DNA of 64,000 nucleotides. Source: Collimonas sp. PA-H2 (GTDB taxonomy: Bacteria > Pseudomonadota > Gammaproteobacteria > Burkholderiales > Burkholderiaceae_D). The translations under genes were made by a program, and so were the position numbers. A model generated the notes under the pieces. The model had not been told where the DNA came from. It searched no databases and saw nothing but the letters and a program-made list of their open reading frames with translations. The stretch is from positions 5,022,001 through 5,086,000 of the forward strand of contig NZ_PDBX01000001.1 of NCBI RefSeq assembly GCF_002564105.1, given 5' to 3'. This document shows, in pieces, positions 51,501 to 61,157 of this stretch (position 1 is its first letter; every line of letters begins with the position of its first letter).

Positions 51501-52334
51501 ATGCAATCCCAGATCGAGAAAGCCAAGGTTTTTCAGCAGCTCCACGCGCGCGCGGGTGCTTTCATCATTCCCAATCCTTGGGATATCGGCAGCGCCCGGC
51601 TGCTGGCTTTGCTGGGATTTGAAGCACTGGCCAGCACCAGCGCCGGTTATGCGTTTTCCCGCGGATTGCTGGACGGCGCCATCGGCCGCGAGCAGATGAT
51701 GGCACATCTGACCGAACTGGCGGCGACCACCAGTTTGCCGTTCAGCGCGGACCTGGAAAACGGCTTTGGCGACTCGCCCGCAACGGTGGCGGAAACCATC
51801 CGGCTGGCGGCGGCCACCGGCATCGTTGGCGGCTCCATCGAGGACGCCAGCGGCCGGCGCGAGAATCCGATTTACCCGCTGGAACTGGCGGTTGAGCGGG
51901 TACGCGCCGCCGCCGAGGCGGCACGCGCGCTGGATTTCCCGTTTATGCTGACCGCGCGCGCAGAAAATTTCCTGGTCGGCCGCAGCGATCTGGCAGACAC
52001 CATCAAACGGCTGCAAGCCTATCAGGAGGCTGGCGCCGACGTGCTATACGCGCCCGGCCTGAAAAGCAGGGAAGATATTGCCGCGGTGGTCAGTTCGCTG
52101 GACAAGCCGGTGAATGTCGTCATGGGATTGCAAGGTGTGCAGCTCGGCCTGCAAGAGCTGGCGCAGATCGGCGTCAAGCGGGTCAGCGTCGGCGGTTCTC
52201 TGGCGCGCGCAGCGCTCGGCGCCTTCCTGCGGGCAGCCGAGGAAATGCGCGAGCATGGCACCTTCACCTACGGCAATGAAGCGGTCGGCATGCGTCAGAT
52301 CAGCGAGATGCTGCAGGCTGCAAACAAGCTTTAA
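51501..52334 (+). CDS. Isocitrate lyase/PEP mutase superfamily protein
   Basis: This 277-residue TIM-barrel protein has the ICL/PEPM metal site SADLENGFGDSP, the second acidic motif GGSIEDASG and the RAENFLVG segment. KRVSVGGSLARAALGAFL ends the barrel. The family cleaves or forms C-C or C-P bonds of 2-oxo acids (for example oxaloacetate decarboxylase or methylisocitrate lyase-like). It lacks the KKCGH motif of true isocitrate lyase. The exact substrate is unknown. A strong GGAGA lies before the ATG. Confidence 0.85.
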   Translation: MQSQIEKAKVFQQLHARAGAFIIPNPWDIGSARLLALLGFEALASTSAGYAFSRGLLDGAIGREQMMAHLTELAATTSLPFSADLENGFGDSPATVAETIRLAAATGIVGGSIEDASGRRENPIYPLELAVERVRAAAEAARALDFPFMLTARAENFLVGRSDLADTIKRLQAYQEAGADVLYAPGLKSREDIAAVVSSLDKPVNVVMGLQGVQLGLQELAQIGVKRVSVGGSLARAALGAFLRAAEEMREHGTFTYGNEAVGMRQISEMLQAANKL

Positions 52335-52410
52335 GCGGCAAAGAGCTTAATTAAGTTCTATGCTGGTTAGTGTAAGATCCTTGCTTTTCCGCGCCGACGA
52401 ATGCTGCATC

Positions 52411-52860
52411 ATGAAAGTCTACAATTTAGCTTGTGAACAAAATCATCGCTTCGAGGGCTGGTTCGGCTCGGAGGATGATTTTATTTCTCAATCGGCGCGG
52501 CAACTGATTGTCTGTCCGATCTGCGACAGCGTCAAAGTGGGCAAGCTGCCGTCAGCGCCGCATTTGAACCTCTCCGCCGCCAAGCCCGCAACCGCCGCCG
52601 GTAAGGAGGCCGGCCAGCATTCGCCGGCAGTGGTGCAAATGCAGAAGCGCCTGCTGGACATGGCGCGCCATGTCATGGAAAACACGGAAGACGTGGGAGA
52701 AGGTTTTGCCGAAGAAGCGCGCCGGATCCACTACAGGGAAGTGCCTGAGCACGGGATTCGCGGCGTTGCCACGGCGAAGGAATGCGATGAACTGGCGGAC
52801 GAGGGCATCGATGTTTTCCAGCTGCCTTTGCCCGCCTTCCGCAAATCGACGCTGCAGTAA
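52411..52860 (+). CDS. DUF1178 family protein
   Basis: This 149-residue protein begins MKVYNLACEQNHRFEGWFGS with a CPICDS motif around residue 40; the spaced Cys/His residues suggest a zinc ribbon. The C-terminal half includes the conserved EEARRIHYREVPEHGIRG. DUF1178 is widespread in proteobacteria, and its function is unknown. I chose the ATG at 52411 by family length. Confidence 0.85.
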   Translation: MKVYNLACEQNHRFEGWFGSEDDFISQSARQLIVCPICDSVKVGKLPSAPHLNLSAAKPATAAGKEAGQHSPAVVQMQKRLLDMARHVMENTEDVGEGFAEEARRIHYREVPEHGIRGVATAKECDELADEGIDVFQLPLPAFRKSTLQ

Positions 52861-52897
52861 GCCGCCGCAGCGGCCGCATGCAGGTTCATCAGGACTA

Positions 52898-55180
52898 TCA
52901 GTTACGGTCGCGCAAGATCCTGGTGACGCCGCGGATGCGGCGCACATTGCGCATCAGCCGCGCCAGATGCACCCGGTCCTCGACCTGGATGGTGAACACC
53001 AGTTGCGTCATCAGCTGGTCCTTGTCATCGTCCATGTTGACATAGATGATGTTGGCGTCGGAATCGCCGATTTCAGCCGCCACCCGCGCCAGGATGCCCT
53101 TGTCGTTATGGACCAGCACCTTGATGCGGCAGTCGAAGCGGCGGTTCAGGTCTTCGCCCCACAGCACTTCAATCCAGCGGTCCGGATCCTTGTTGCGCTG
53201 GCGCTTGGCGATGTTGCAGTCTTCCGCATGCACCACCAGGCCCTGATCGCGTTTCAGCTGGCCAGTGATATGGTCGCCGGGAATCGGCTGGCAGCATGGC
53301 GACAGCTGCACCGAGATGCCTTCGCTGCCGTAGATCACCACCGGATCCATTTTGGCCGGGGCGCTGACGCCGTCCATGTCGAGCAGAGGTGTCTGTAAAG
53401 GTTCGTTTTCCAGCAAGCCCATGATATGGCGCGCCACCAGGGTCGCCATGCGCTTGCCGACGCCGATGTCGGCGTAGATTTCGTCCAGCGACTTGGCGCT
53501 GGATTCGTTCAGCAGGCGATCGACCACCACCGGCGCCAGCGCCGGATTGAGGTTGAGCGTGGCCAGAGCCTGCGACAGCAAGCGTTTGCCCAGTTCTACC
53601 GATTCGCCCAGGTTGATGGTGCGCAGGTGATGGCGGATGGCCGAGCGCGCCTTGCCGGTGCGCACAAAGCTGAGCCAGTTGGGGCTGGGGCGCGAACTGG
53701 TAGAAGTAATGATTTCAACGATATCGCCGTTATGCAGTTCGGTGCGCAGCGGCGCCGGTTCGTGATTGATCTTGGCGGCGATGGTCTGGTCGCCGACATC
53801 GGTGTGAATGGTGTAGGCGAAATCCAGCGCGGTAGCGCCGCGCGGCAGGGCGATGATCTTCGATTTCGGGGTGAACACGTAAACCGAATCGGGGAACAGG
53901 TCGACCTTGACGTGCTCCAGGAATTCGGCCGAATCGCCAGTCTGCTTCTGGATATCCAGCAGCGACTGCAGCCAGGCATGGGTGCGCTGCTGCAGGTCGC
54001 TCAGGTTGCCTTCTTCATCCTTGTACAGCCAGTGCGCGGCAACCCCGGATTCGGCGACGCGGTGCATGTCCTGGGTACGGATCTGGAATTCCACCGGCGT
54101 GCCATAAGGACCGATCAGGGTGGTATGCAGCGACTGGTAGCCGTTCAGCTTGGGAATCGCGATGTAATCCTTGAACTTGCCCGGCATCGGCTTGTACAGT
54201 GCGTGCAGGGTGCCCAGCGCAAGGTAGCAGTTGGCGAAGGTGTCGACCACGATGCGGAAACCGTAAACGTCCAGCACCTGGGAAAACGACAGATGCTTGT
54301 TGTGCATCTTGCGGTAGATGCCGAACAGGCTCTTTTCGCGGCCGTCGATCTGGGCATTGATGCCGGTCGCCGCCAGTGTGGTGCTGACCGATTCCAGGAT
54401 CTTGCTGACCACTTCGCGGCGGTTGCCGCGCGCTGCCTTGACGGCTTTCGCCAGGGTGCGGTGACGCAGCGGGTATAGGTGCGAGAACGCCAGTTCCTGC
54501 AGTTCGCGGTAGATATTGTTGAGCCCGAGCCGATGCGCGATCGGAATGTAGACCTCCATGGTCTCGCGCGCGATGCGGCGTTTCTTTTCCGGGATCATCA
54601 CGCCCAGCGTGCGCATGTTGTGCAGGCGGTCGGCCAGCTTGACCAGGATCACGCGGACGTCGCGCGCCATCGCCAGCAGCATCTTGCGGAAATTTTCCGC
54701 CTGCGCTTCGATCTGGCTCTGGAATTCGATCTTGTCCAGTTTCGACAGGCCATCCACCAGGGTCGCCACCGGCGCGCCGAAGCGTTCGATCAGCTCATCC
54801 TTCTTTACATCCTGGTCTTCCATGACGTCGTGCAGCAGGGCGGCCATGATGGCTTGCGCATCCAGCTTCCAGTCGGCGCAGATTTCGGCGACGGCAATCG
54901 GGTGTGAAATATAGGGTTCGCCGGATTTGCGCATCTGACCCAGATGCATTTCATCCGAAAAGCGATAGGCTTCCTTGACCTTCTTCAGCTCGGCTGGGGT
55001 CAGGTATTCGGCAAGCTTGGTGGTCAGGTGCGTAATCGAGGCGACGCCGGGCTGGAGGGCGGGCTGAGGATCTGGCAAGGGGGGTGTATTAACAGGTTTT
55101 CTGGCTGAGCGGGGGGAGGCCGCCCGTTTTTTTGTGGTTGCGGCTGATGACATGCTTGAATCTGGAGATGTCAGGTTCAT
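52898..55180 (-). CDS. spoT: Bifunctional (p)ppGpp synthetase/hydrolase SpoT
   Basis: This 760-residue protein has an intact HD hydrolase domain (about 75-230, HPIAVAEICADWK and ALLHDVMEDQDV), a ppGpp synthetase domain (about 290-430), a TGS domain (about 450-515), and a C-terminal ACT domain (about 680-755). The HD residues present in RelA-dead proteins are retained, so both activities are expected. Being behind gmk and rpoZ matches E. coli. It balances (p)ppGpp in starvation. The N terminus (residues 1-50) is unconserved, and an internal start at 55153 is possible. Confidence 0.94.
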   Translation of the reverse strand: MNLTSPDSSMSSAATTKKRAASPRSARKPVNTPPLPDPQPALQPGVASITHLTTKLAEYLTPAELKKVKEAYRFSDEMHLGQMRKSGEPYISHPIAVAEICADWKLDAQAIMAALLHDVMEDQDVKKDELIERFGAPVATLVDGLSKLDKIEFQSQIEAQAENFRKMLLAMARDVRVILVKLADRLHNMRTLGVMIPEKKRRIARETMEVYIPIAHRLGLNNIYRELQELAFSHLYPLRHRTLAKAVKAARGNRREVVSKILESVSTTLAATGINAQIDGREKSLFGIYRKMHNKHLSFSQVLDVYGFRIVVDTFANCYLALGTLHALYKPMPGKFKDYIAIPKLNGYQSLHTTLIGPYGTPVEFQIRTQDMHRVAESGVAAHWLYKDEEGNLSDLQQRTHAWLQSLLDIQKQTGDSAEFLEHVKVDLFPDSVYVFTPKSKIIALPRGATALDFAYTIHTDVGDQTIAAKINHEPAPLRTELHNGDIVEIITSTSSRPSPNWLSFVRTGKARSAIRHHLRTINLGESVELGKRLLSQALATLNLNPALAPVVVDRLLNESSAKSLDEIYADIGVGKRMATLVARHIMGLLENEPLQTPLLDMDGVSAPAKMDPVVIYGSEGISVQLSPCCQPIPGDHITGQLKRDQGLVVHAEDCNIAKRQRNKDPDRWIEVLWGEDLNRRFDCRIKVLVHNDKGILARVAAEIGDSDANIIYVNMDDDKDQLMTQLVFTIQVEDRVHLARLMRNVRRIRGVTRILRDRN

Positions 55181-55289
55181 ACTTGGTCGATAGCAGCCGC
55201 ATGAGTTTTATCAATTGCAGGACAGAGTCGTGAAGTCACCAAGCGTACCGCATCAGTTACGTAACAACGCTGCCCTCAATTCATCAAAA

Positions 55290-55493
55290 TTAACCAGGTA
55301 CCTTCTTGAGCATTTCAATGCCGATCTTGCCGGCAGCGATTTCGCGCAGGGCGATCACGGTTGGCTTGTCCTTGGCGTCGATCTTCGCTGTGTGGCCTTG
55401 CAGCAGCTGGCGTGCGCGATAGGTCGCGGACAGTGTCAGCTGAAAACGGTTAGGGATCTGTTTCAGACAATCTTCGATAGTGATGCGGGCCAT
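55290..55493 (-). CDS. rpoZ: RNA polymerase omega subunit
   Basis: This 67-residue subunit starts [30 protein letters not shown], the omega signature, and is slightly shorter than in E. coli (91). It helps assemble beta prime into core polymerase and binds ppGpp at site 1. GGAG precedes the ATG, and it lies between gmk and spoT. Confidence 0.94.
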   Translation of the reverse strand: MARITIEDCLKQIPNRFQLTLSATYRARQLLQGHTAKIDAKDKPTVIALREIAAGKIGIEMLKKVPG

Positions 55494-55550
55494 AAAATTC
55501 TCCAGAATGCGGTACTGCCAAATGGTGGCTTAATACCAGTTGGCTAAATA

Positions 55551-56246
55551 TTAACTTAAATTTGCGTGGATGCCCAATTGGGCAAATAAAGACGCGTTTC
55601 GCACTGCCTGTTGCGAAAAGCGGCAGCGAGTAGCTTTGACAATCGCTGTTAATTCCGACAGAGCAGATGCAAACTCTTGATTAATAATAACATATTCAAA
55701 CTCAGGGGCGTGCGCGATTTCGCCGCCGGCGGCAAGAATCCGTCGCGTGATGACCTGCGGTTCGTCCTGGCCGCGCTTTTTCAGGCGCTCTTCCAATGCG
55801 GCGATCGATGGCGGCAGGATGAAAATGCCGACTGCATGCGGGAACTGCTTCTTGACCTGCTGCGCGCCTTGCCAGTCGATTTCCAGCAAGACGTCGGTGC
55901 CGGACTGCATCTGCTCGGCGATCGCCAGGCGCGAGGTGCCGTAGTAATTGGTGTGCACTTCGGCCCACTCCAGGAATTCGCCCTGCTTATGGCGGGCGCG
56001 GAAGTCTTCCACCGTGGTGAAGTGGTATTCGCGGCCATCCTGTTCACCCGGGCGCGGCGGCCGCGTGGTGTAGGAAATCGACAGTTTGATCGTTTGCTCT
56101 TGCGCCAGCAGCGCATTCACCAGCGTCGATTTGCCGGCGCCGGAAGGAGCGACCACCATGAACAGGCTGCCCGACATCGGGTGCTCATCGGGCATGGCCG
56201 TGCTGTTGACCAGTTCGACGGATGGAGTAGGTAGTGGAGGTGTCAT
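55551..56246 (-). CDS. gmk: Guanylate kinase
   Basis: This protein (231 residues from 56246) has the P loop [15 protein letters not shown], the GMP-binding [19 protein letters not shown] motif and a lid region. It converts GMP to GDP. The family's usual start matches the internal MSGSLFMV, so the real protein could be about 23 residues shorter (start near 56177); no start has a clear ribosome site. First gene of gmk-rpoZ-spoT. Confidence 0.94.
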   Translation of the reverse strand: MTPPLPTPSVELVNSTAMPDEHPMSGSLFMVVAPSGAGKSTLVNALLAQEQTIKLSISYTTRPPRPGEQDGREYHFTTVEDFRARHKQGEFLEWAEVHTNYYGTSRLAIAEQMQSGTDVLLEIDWQGAQQVKKQFPHAVGIFILPPSIAALEERLKKRGQDEPQVITRRILAAGGEIAHAPEFEYVIINQEFASALSELTAIVKATRCRFSQQAVRNASLFAQLGIHANLS

Positions 56247-56489
56247 AACAATTGAAAGATGTGCAGGATCTCAGGTATGCAAAATACCTGAATAGTAAGT
56301 GTGACATTGTATCAGCGTGGCAATAAGGCTGCAGCGAGGATTTGTATCTTTTATGAATGGCGCGTACGCCAAGTATATTGGTGTAGTGATAACGGCCGGC
56401 CAGCGCTTGGTGTACATTTATGGGTTTTCCAAAAAGCGTGGGCACTATTGGCCCGCTTTGATGATGTACAACAGACAAGGATCAAGGCA

Positions 56490-56741
56490 ATGGCGATCAA
56501 ATTGCAGCAAGCGGAGCAGAAAGACCTGACCGGTTCGATTCAGCGGTATTTCAAGGAAAACATGGAAGAACCGATCGGCGACCTGAAGGCCGCCATGCTG
56601 CTCGATTTCTGCCTGCAGGTGATCGGCCCGGCCATCTACAACCAGGCGATCGCCGATGCGCAAGCCCATATGGAAGCGAAAGTCGCCGACCTCAGCGTCG
56701 AATGCTACGAAGAGAGCGGCAACTACTGGAAGAAAAAATAA
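56490..56741 (+). CDS. DUF2164 family protein
   Basis: This 83-residue protein starts MAIKLQQAEQKDLTGSIQRYF and contains FFxEN-like YFKENMEEPIGDLKA, matching DUF2164. It looks helical. AAGG precedes the ATG. Function unknown. Confidence 0.82.
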   Translation: MAIKLQQAEQKDLTGSIQRYFKENMEEPIGDLKAAMLLDFCLQVIGPAIYNQAIADAQAHMEAKVADLSVECYEESGNYWKKK

Positions 56742-56772
56742 GTCCGGGCTAAGCCGTCTGTCGCTGCCAAAG

Positions 56773-56803
56773 CTGACAGCAGCAGGGTAGCGGACGCTAT
56801 AAT
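56773..56803 (+). promoter_or_regulatory. Candidate promoter for thrC
   Basis: A perfect -10 TATAAT (56798-56803) follows CTGACA (56773-56778) at a longish 19-base spacing, 50 bases before the thrC ATG. Confidence 0.4.
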
Positions 56804-56852
56804 GCATGCAGCAGCCCGTCTTCACCCGCCAATTATCTACGCCATCCACACT

Positions 56853-58313
56853 ATGCATTATGTTTCGACTCGCGGCCACGCAGCCGCACAAAACTTTTCC
56901 GAGATCCTGTTAGGCGGCCTGGCGCCGGATGGCGGCTTGTATCTGCCGGCCGAATATCCGCAAGTCACCTCAGCCGAACTGGACCACTGGCGCACGCTGT
57001 CCTACGCCGACCTTGCGTTCGAAGTGCTGAAGAAATTCGCCACCGATGTGCCGCAGGCCGATCTGCGGGAACTGGCGCACAAGACCTATACCGCTGAGGT
57101 CTACCGCAATGTGCGGGCAGGCGAGGATGCAGGGCAGATCACGCCGCTCAGCGTGCTGGAAGAAAAAGACGGCGGCAAGTTGCTGCTGCAAGCCTTGTCG
57201 AACGGCCCGACGCTGGCCTTCAAGGACATGGCGATGCAATTGCTCGGCAACCTGTTCGAATACACCCTGGCCAAGAACGACGCCAAGCTGAACATTTTCG
57301 GCGCCACTTCCGGCGATACCGGCAGCGCCGCGGAATATGCGATGCGTGGCAAAAAGGGCATCCGCGTGTTCATGCTGTCGCCGCACAAGAAGATGAGCGC
57401 ATTCCAGACCGCGCAAATGTTCAGCCTGCAGGATCCGAACATTTTCAATATTGCGGTCGAAGGCGTGTTCGACGATTGCCAGGATATGGTGAAAGCGGTA
57501 TCCAACGACCACGCCTTCAAGGCCAGCCAGAAAATCGGCACGGTCAATTCGATCAACTGGGCGCGCGTGGTGGCGCAGGTGGTGTACTACTTCCGCGGTT
57601 ACCTGAGTGCGACCACCAGCAACGAGCAGAAAGTATCGTTTACTGTCCCCTCGGGTAATTTCGGCAATATCTGCGCCGGCCACATCGCGCGCATGATGGG
57701 CCTGCCGATCGACAAGCTGGTGGCCGCCACCAACGAGAACGACGTGCTCGATGAATTTTTCCGTACCGGCATCTACCGTGTGCGCAAGTCGGCCGAAACT
57801 TACCACACCAGCAGTCCGAGCATGGATATCAGCAAAGCCTCCAATTTCGAGCGCTTCGTCCACGATCTGCTGGACGGCGACAGCGAACGCGTGCGCGCCT
57901 TGTTCCACAAGGTCGAAACCGAAGGCGGCTTCAGCCTGGCAGGCGGCCCCGGCAGCGACGGCGACGAATTCACCCGGATCGGCCGTTTCGGCTTCCAGTC
58001 CGGCAAGTCCACGCACCAGGACCGGCTAGCCACCATCCGCGACATCCAGCAGCGCTACAACGTCACCATCGATACCCATACCGCCGACGGCGTCAAGGTC
58101 GCGCGTGAATATATGGTGCCGGGCGTGCCGATGATCGTGCTGGAGACCGCCTTGCCGGCCAAGTTCAACGAAGCCATCCGCGAAGCATTGGGGCGCGATG
58201 CACAACGGCCGGCCGGTTTTGAAAACATTGAAGCATTGCCGCAGCGGTTTGAAGTGATGGCGGCCGACGTCGCCCAGGTCAAGAGCTTCATCGCTACCCA
58301 CACCGGCTTGTAA
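56853..58313 (+). CDS. thrC: Threonine synthase
   Basis: This 486-residue PLP enzyme converts O-phosphohomoserine to threonine. It starts YVSTRGHAAAQNFSEILLGGLAPDGGLYLP; the PLP lysine is in PTLAFKDMAMQ, and FGATSGDTGSAAEYA and PSGNFGN bind phosphate and PLP. It is of the long (fungal/E. coli-like) type. I chose the ATG at 56853 as the family's normal N terminus. Its usual partner, the hom gene, is not in the window. Confidence 0.95.
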   Translation: MHYVSTRGHAAAQNFSEILLGGLAPDGGLYLPAEYPQVTSAELDHWRTLSYADLAFEVLKKFATDVPQADLRELAHKTYTAEVYRNVRAGEDAGQITPLSVLEEKDGGKLLLQALSNGPTLAFKDMAMQLLGNLFEYTLAKNDAKLNIFGATSGDTGSAAEYAMRGKKGIRVFMLSPHKKMSAFQTAQMFSLQDPNIFNIAVEGVFDDCQDMVKAVSNDHAFKASQKIGTVNSINWARVVAQVVYYFRGYLSATTSNEQKVSFTVPSGNFGNICAGHIARMMGLPIDKLVAATNENDVLDEFFRTGIYRVRKSAETYHTSSPSMDISKASNFERFVHDLLDGDSERVRALFHKVETEGGFSLAGGPGSDGDEFTRIGRFGFQSGKSTHQDRLATIRDIQQRYNVTIDTHTADGVKVAREYMVPGVPMIVLETALPAKFNEAIREALGRDAQRPAGFENIEALPQRFEVMAADVAQVKSFIATHTGL

Positions 58314-58337
58314 GCTGCAACGAAAGCGGTAGAGAAA

Positions 58338-59579
58338 ATGATGCAAAAGCCACCGATGTTAACTGTCGCCGAAGCCCTGGCGGTGCTGCTGGCCGCCGAC
58401 CGTCCGTTACTCGATAGCGCAGCAACCGAACTGGTTCCGACGCTGGAAGCGAACGGCCGCGTGCTGGCCGGCGCCCAGACTTCGCAGCTCAATGTGCCGC
58501 CGGCGGACAACACGCAAATGGATGGCTACGCGGTGCGCGCCGCCGATTGCAGCAGCGGTGCGGCGCGCTTGCCGGTGTCGCAAAGAATCCCGGCCGGACA
58601 CGTCGGCGCGCCGCTGGCAGCCGGCAGCGCGGCGCGGATCTTTACCGGCGCCATGATTCCGGCCGGCGCCGACGCCGTGGTCATGCAGGAAATGTGCGAA
58701 GCCGACGGCGATGCGGTAGTGATCAGGCACACGCCGAAAGCCGGCGAATGGGTGCGCCGCGCCGGCGAAGACATCCGCAGCGGCAGCGTGATCCTGGCTG
58801 CGGCCACGCGCCTGCGGCCGCAGGATCTTGGCCTGGCGGCATCGGTAGGCCTGGAGCGGCTGCCGGTGTTGCGTAAGCTGCGGGTGGCGATGTTTTTCAC
58901 CGGCGATGAACTGGCCATGCCCGGCCAGCCCTTGAAGCCGGGCGCTATCTATAATTCCAACCGTTTCGTCCTGCGCGGTTTGCTGGAAAACCTCGGTTGC
59001 CAGATTACTGATTACGGCATTGTGCCGGACAACCGGGAAGCTACCCGCGAAGCGCTGCGCAGCGCAGCGCAGGAACATGATCTGATCCTGACTTCAGGCG
59101 GCGTCTCGGTGGGCGAAGAAGACCATGTGAAACCGGCGGTGGAAGCAGAGGGACGCCTGAACATGTGGCAAATCGCGATGAAGCCTGGCAAGCCACTGGC
59201 GTTCGGCGAGGTGCGCCGCGCCGCTGGCGGCAACGCTTTCTTTATCGGCTTGCCAGGCAATCCGGTTTCCAGTTTTGTCACCTTCCTGATTTTCGTGCGG
59301 CCCTTCATCTTGCGTCAGCAAGGCCTGGCGGCGGACGCAGTGGCGCCGCAGGCGCTGGCCATGCGCGCCGATTTCGACTGGCCCAAGGCCGACCGCCGCC
59401 AGGAATTCCTGCGCGCAAGAATCAATGCCAATGGCGGCCTGGATCTGTTCCCGCATCAGGGCTCCGGGGTGCTGACTTCTGCTGTCTGGAGCGATGGCCT
59501 GGTCGACAATCCGGCCGGACAAACCATTGCGCGCGGCGACATGCTGCGCTTCCTGCCGTTTTCTGCTCTACTACAATAA
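58338..59579 (+). CDS. moeA: Molybdopterin molybdenumtransferase MoeA
   Basis: This 413-residue enzyme inserts molybdate into adenylated molybdopterin. Visible are PPADNTQMDGYAVRAAD, GAMIPAGADAVVMQE, TGDEL in the catalytic domain, TSGGVSVGEEDHV and GLPGNPVSSFVTF. Domain order and length match E. coli MoeA (411). It starts 24 bases after thrC and leads a moeA-moaD-moaE cluster. Confidence 0.94.
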   Translation: MMQKPPMLTVAEALAVLLAADRPLLDSAATELVPTLEANGRVLAGAQTSQLNVPPADNTQMDGYAVRAADCSSGAARLPVSQRIPAGHVGAPLAAGSAARIFTGAMIPAGADAVVMQEMCEADGDAVVIRHTPKAGEWVRRAGEDIRSGSVILAAATRLRPQDLGLAASVGLERLPVLRKLRVAMFFTGDELAMPGQPLKPGAIYNSNRFVLRGLLENLGCQITDYGIVPDNREATREALRSAAQEHDLILTSGGVSVGEEDHVKPAVEAEGRLNMWQIAMKPGKPLAFGEVRRAAGGNAFFIGLPGNPVSSFVTFLIFVRPFILRQQGLAADAVAPQALAMRADFDWPKADRRQEFLRARINANGGLDLFPHQGSGVLTSAVWSDGLVDNPAGQTIARGDMLRFLPFSALLQ

Positions 59580-59614
59580 GTAGTTGGCTGAGACTGATCA
59601 ATAATGAGAATGCA

Positions 59615-59872
59615 ATGAAAATCGAGCTGCGTTTTTTTGCCAGCCTGCGCGAGACGCTCAAACGGTCGCAGGAAGTGCTGGAGTTGCCCGAGGCGGTGAC
59701 TACCGTTGGCGCTGTGCGCGCGCATTTGCGCGCCCGCGGCGGCGTCTGGGCCGAAGCGCTAGCGGACGGCCGCGCGTTGCGGATGGCTTTCAATCAAGAG
59801 TTGGCGCACCCCGATACCGTCGTCACCGACGGTGGCGAAGTCGCATTTTTTCCGCCGGTCACCGGCGGCTGA
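59615..59872 (+). CDS. moaD: Molybdopterin synthase sulfur carrier MoaD
   Basis: This 85-residue ubiquitin-fold protein ends in the functional double glycine (FPPVTGG), which MoeB adenylates and thiolates. RFFASLRETL is typical of the N terminus. ATG at 59615. It pairs with MoaE, encoded next. Confidence 0.93.
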   Translation: MKIELRFFASLRETLKRSQEVLELPEAVTTVGAVRAHLRARGGVWAEALADGRALRMAFNQELAHPDTVVTDGGEVAFFPPVTGG

Positions 59873-59899
59873 TGTATTGCCGGCAATGAGGTACTGACT

Positions 59900-60388
59900 A
59901 TGCCAATCCGTGTCCAGATTGAAGATTTCGATTTCGCCGCCGAGCTGGCGCAACTGCGGCAGGGCAATCCCAGGATTGGCGCCGTTGTCAGTTTTCTGGG
60001 CACCGTGCGCGATCTGAACGACGGCAGCAGCGTCGCCCAGATGGAGCTTGAGCATTATCCCGGTATGACCGAGAAGGCGCTGGCCGCCATCGTCGCCCAA
60101 GCCAAGCAGCGCTGGGAAATCTTCGACGCGCTGGTGATACACCGCATCGGCCCCTTGCTGCCGCAGGACCAGATCGTGCTGGTGGCTGTCACCTCGGCGC
60201 ATCGCGGCGATGCCTTCGCCGCCTGCGAATTCATCATCGACTATCTCAAGACCGAAGCGCCGTTCTGGAAGAAAGAGCACACCGAGCAAGGCGCGCGCTG
60301 GGTCGATGCGCGCAGCAGCGACGATGAAGCGCTCGCCAAATGGGAGCAGGACGGCTTGCCTTTACCTATGCGTGAAAGCAAGAAATGA
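59900..60388 (+). CDS. moaE: Molybdopterin synthase catalytic subunit MoaE
   Basis: This 162-residue subunit adds two sulfurs to cyclic pyranopterin monophosphate together with MoaD. LEHYPGMTEKAL, HRIGPLLPQD and the C-terminal KTEAPFWKKE with the active-site lysines are present. It starts 27 bases after moaD. The stop overlaps the ATG of a decayed crcB. Confidence 0.94.
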   Translation: MPIRVQIEDFDFAAELAQLRQGNPRIGAVVSFLGTVRDLNDGSSVAQMELEHYPGMTEKALAAIVAQAKQRWEIFDALVIHRIGPLLPQDQIVLVAVTSAHRGDAFAACEFIIDYLKTEAPFWKKEHTEQGARWVDARSSDDEALAKWEQDGLPLPMRESKK

Positions 60389-60516
60389 GCTGGCTGGCAG
60401 TCGGCATAGGCGCTGTCTTGGGCACCTGGCTTGGCGCCTGTCAAAACCAGCTGCCATAGGGTACTTTGCTGCTGTGCATCGCCGATTTTGCCACCTATCG
60501 CGTCTTGACCTCCTAG
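60385..60516 (+). pseudogene. crcB: Remnant of crcB (fluoride exporter), truncated
   Basis: The ATG at 60385 overlaps the moaE stop and encodes MSWLAVGIGAVLGTWL, the first transmembrane segment of CrcB/Fluc. After 24 codons the frame meets a TAG at 60457, and the expected LRWGLGLALN stretch is missing. A following in-frame segment GTLL recalls the LPxGTLxAN motif, then resemblance ends. CrcB proteins have about 125 residues and four helices, so this is a degraded remnant. Confidence 0.6.
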
Positions 60517-60662
60517 TTTCAGAAATTCCTTAGCCAAGTCGCCGAAAATAGGCCGGAATGTTGTTCAAAATGACATTGATGTGTCTTTTGACGCAGCGTC
60601 GGCTAGCCGGGAGCCGGCGCGTTTGCCTCGGCATATCCAACGATTTTTTTGGGGGGCGTCAT

Positions 60663-60980
60663 ATGGAAGCCAGGTCCAAAGTGCCATACTTCAGGGGCGA
60701 AAGTGGCAGCAGGAGAATTCAGCCCGCGCCTCCATTTGACGGCGGCGATGGCGGTGGCTATGATGACGGAATGGAAACCAGAGTCGGGAAGCTTGAAGAG
60801 TTTGTCAACGACGCGCGGGATCGCCTGACGCGCATAGAGACGCGCCTGGACCAGACGGCGACAAGCGCCGAAATGCACAAAGAGATGACAGATCAAACCT
60901 GGCGGCTGGTAAGCTTTGTGTGCGGATTCGGCACCGCGCTGGTGGCGGCGACCTACTACATGGCGACGCAGATCAGGTAA
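60663..60980 (+). CDS. Small coiled-coil membrane protein (XhlA-like)
   Basis: This 105-residue protein has a variable Gly/Asp-rich N terminus (1-37), a coiled-coil stretch (METRVGKLEEFVNDARDRLTRIETRL, split by charged heptads, 37-62) and one C-terminal transmembrane helix (about 82-100). The layout resembles XhlA-type small phage-derived membrane proteins, but no phage genes surround it. GGGGGG lies before the ATG. Function is unknown. Confidence 0.65.
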   Translation: MEARSKVPYFRGESGSRRIQPAPPFDGGDGGGYDDGMETRVGKLEEFVNDARDRLTRIETRLDQTATSAEMHKEMTDQTWRLVSFVCGFGTALVAATYYMATQIR

Positions 60981-61101
60981 TTTGTATTGAGACCATTCTC
61001 CTGGCCCTTCCAAGTGAAGGGCTTTTTAACGTCTTGTCCGATGCTATTTTTTCTTTGATAGCGATAGCGACCTATTCTCCAGCTTAGTTTGTCTGCACGC
61101 G

Positions 61102-61129
61102 CTTGAAATCAGCCGGCATGTCCCAATTT
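61102..61129 (+). promoter_or_regulatory. Sigma-32 heat-shock promoter of clpB
   Basis: CTTGAAA (61102-61108) and TCCCAATTT (61121-61129) match the E. coli heat-shock consensus (CTTGAAA, about 13-14 bases, CCCCATNT), 29 bases before the clpB ATG. Confidence 0.75.
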
Positions 61130-61157
61130 TCTATCTATCAGATATTTTGGAGGAACC

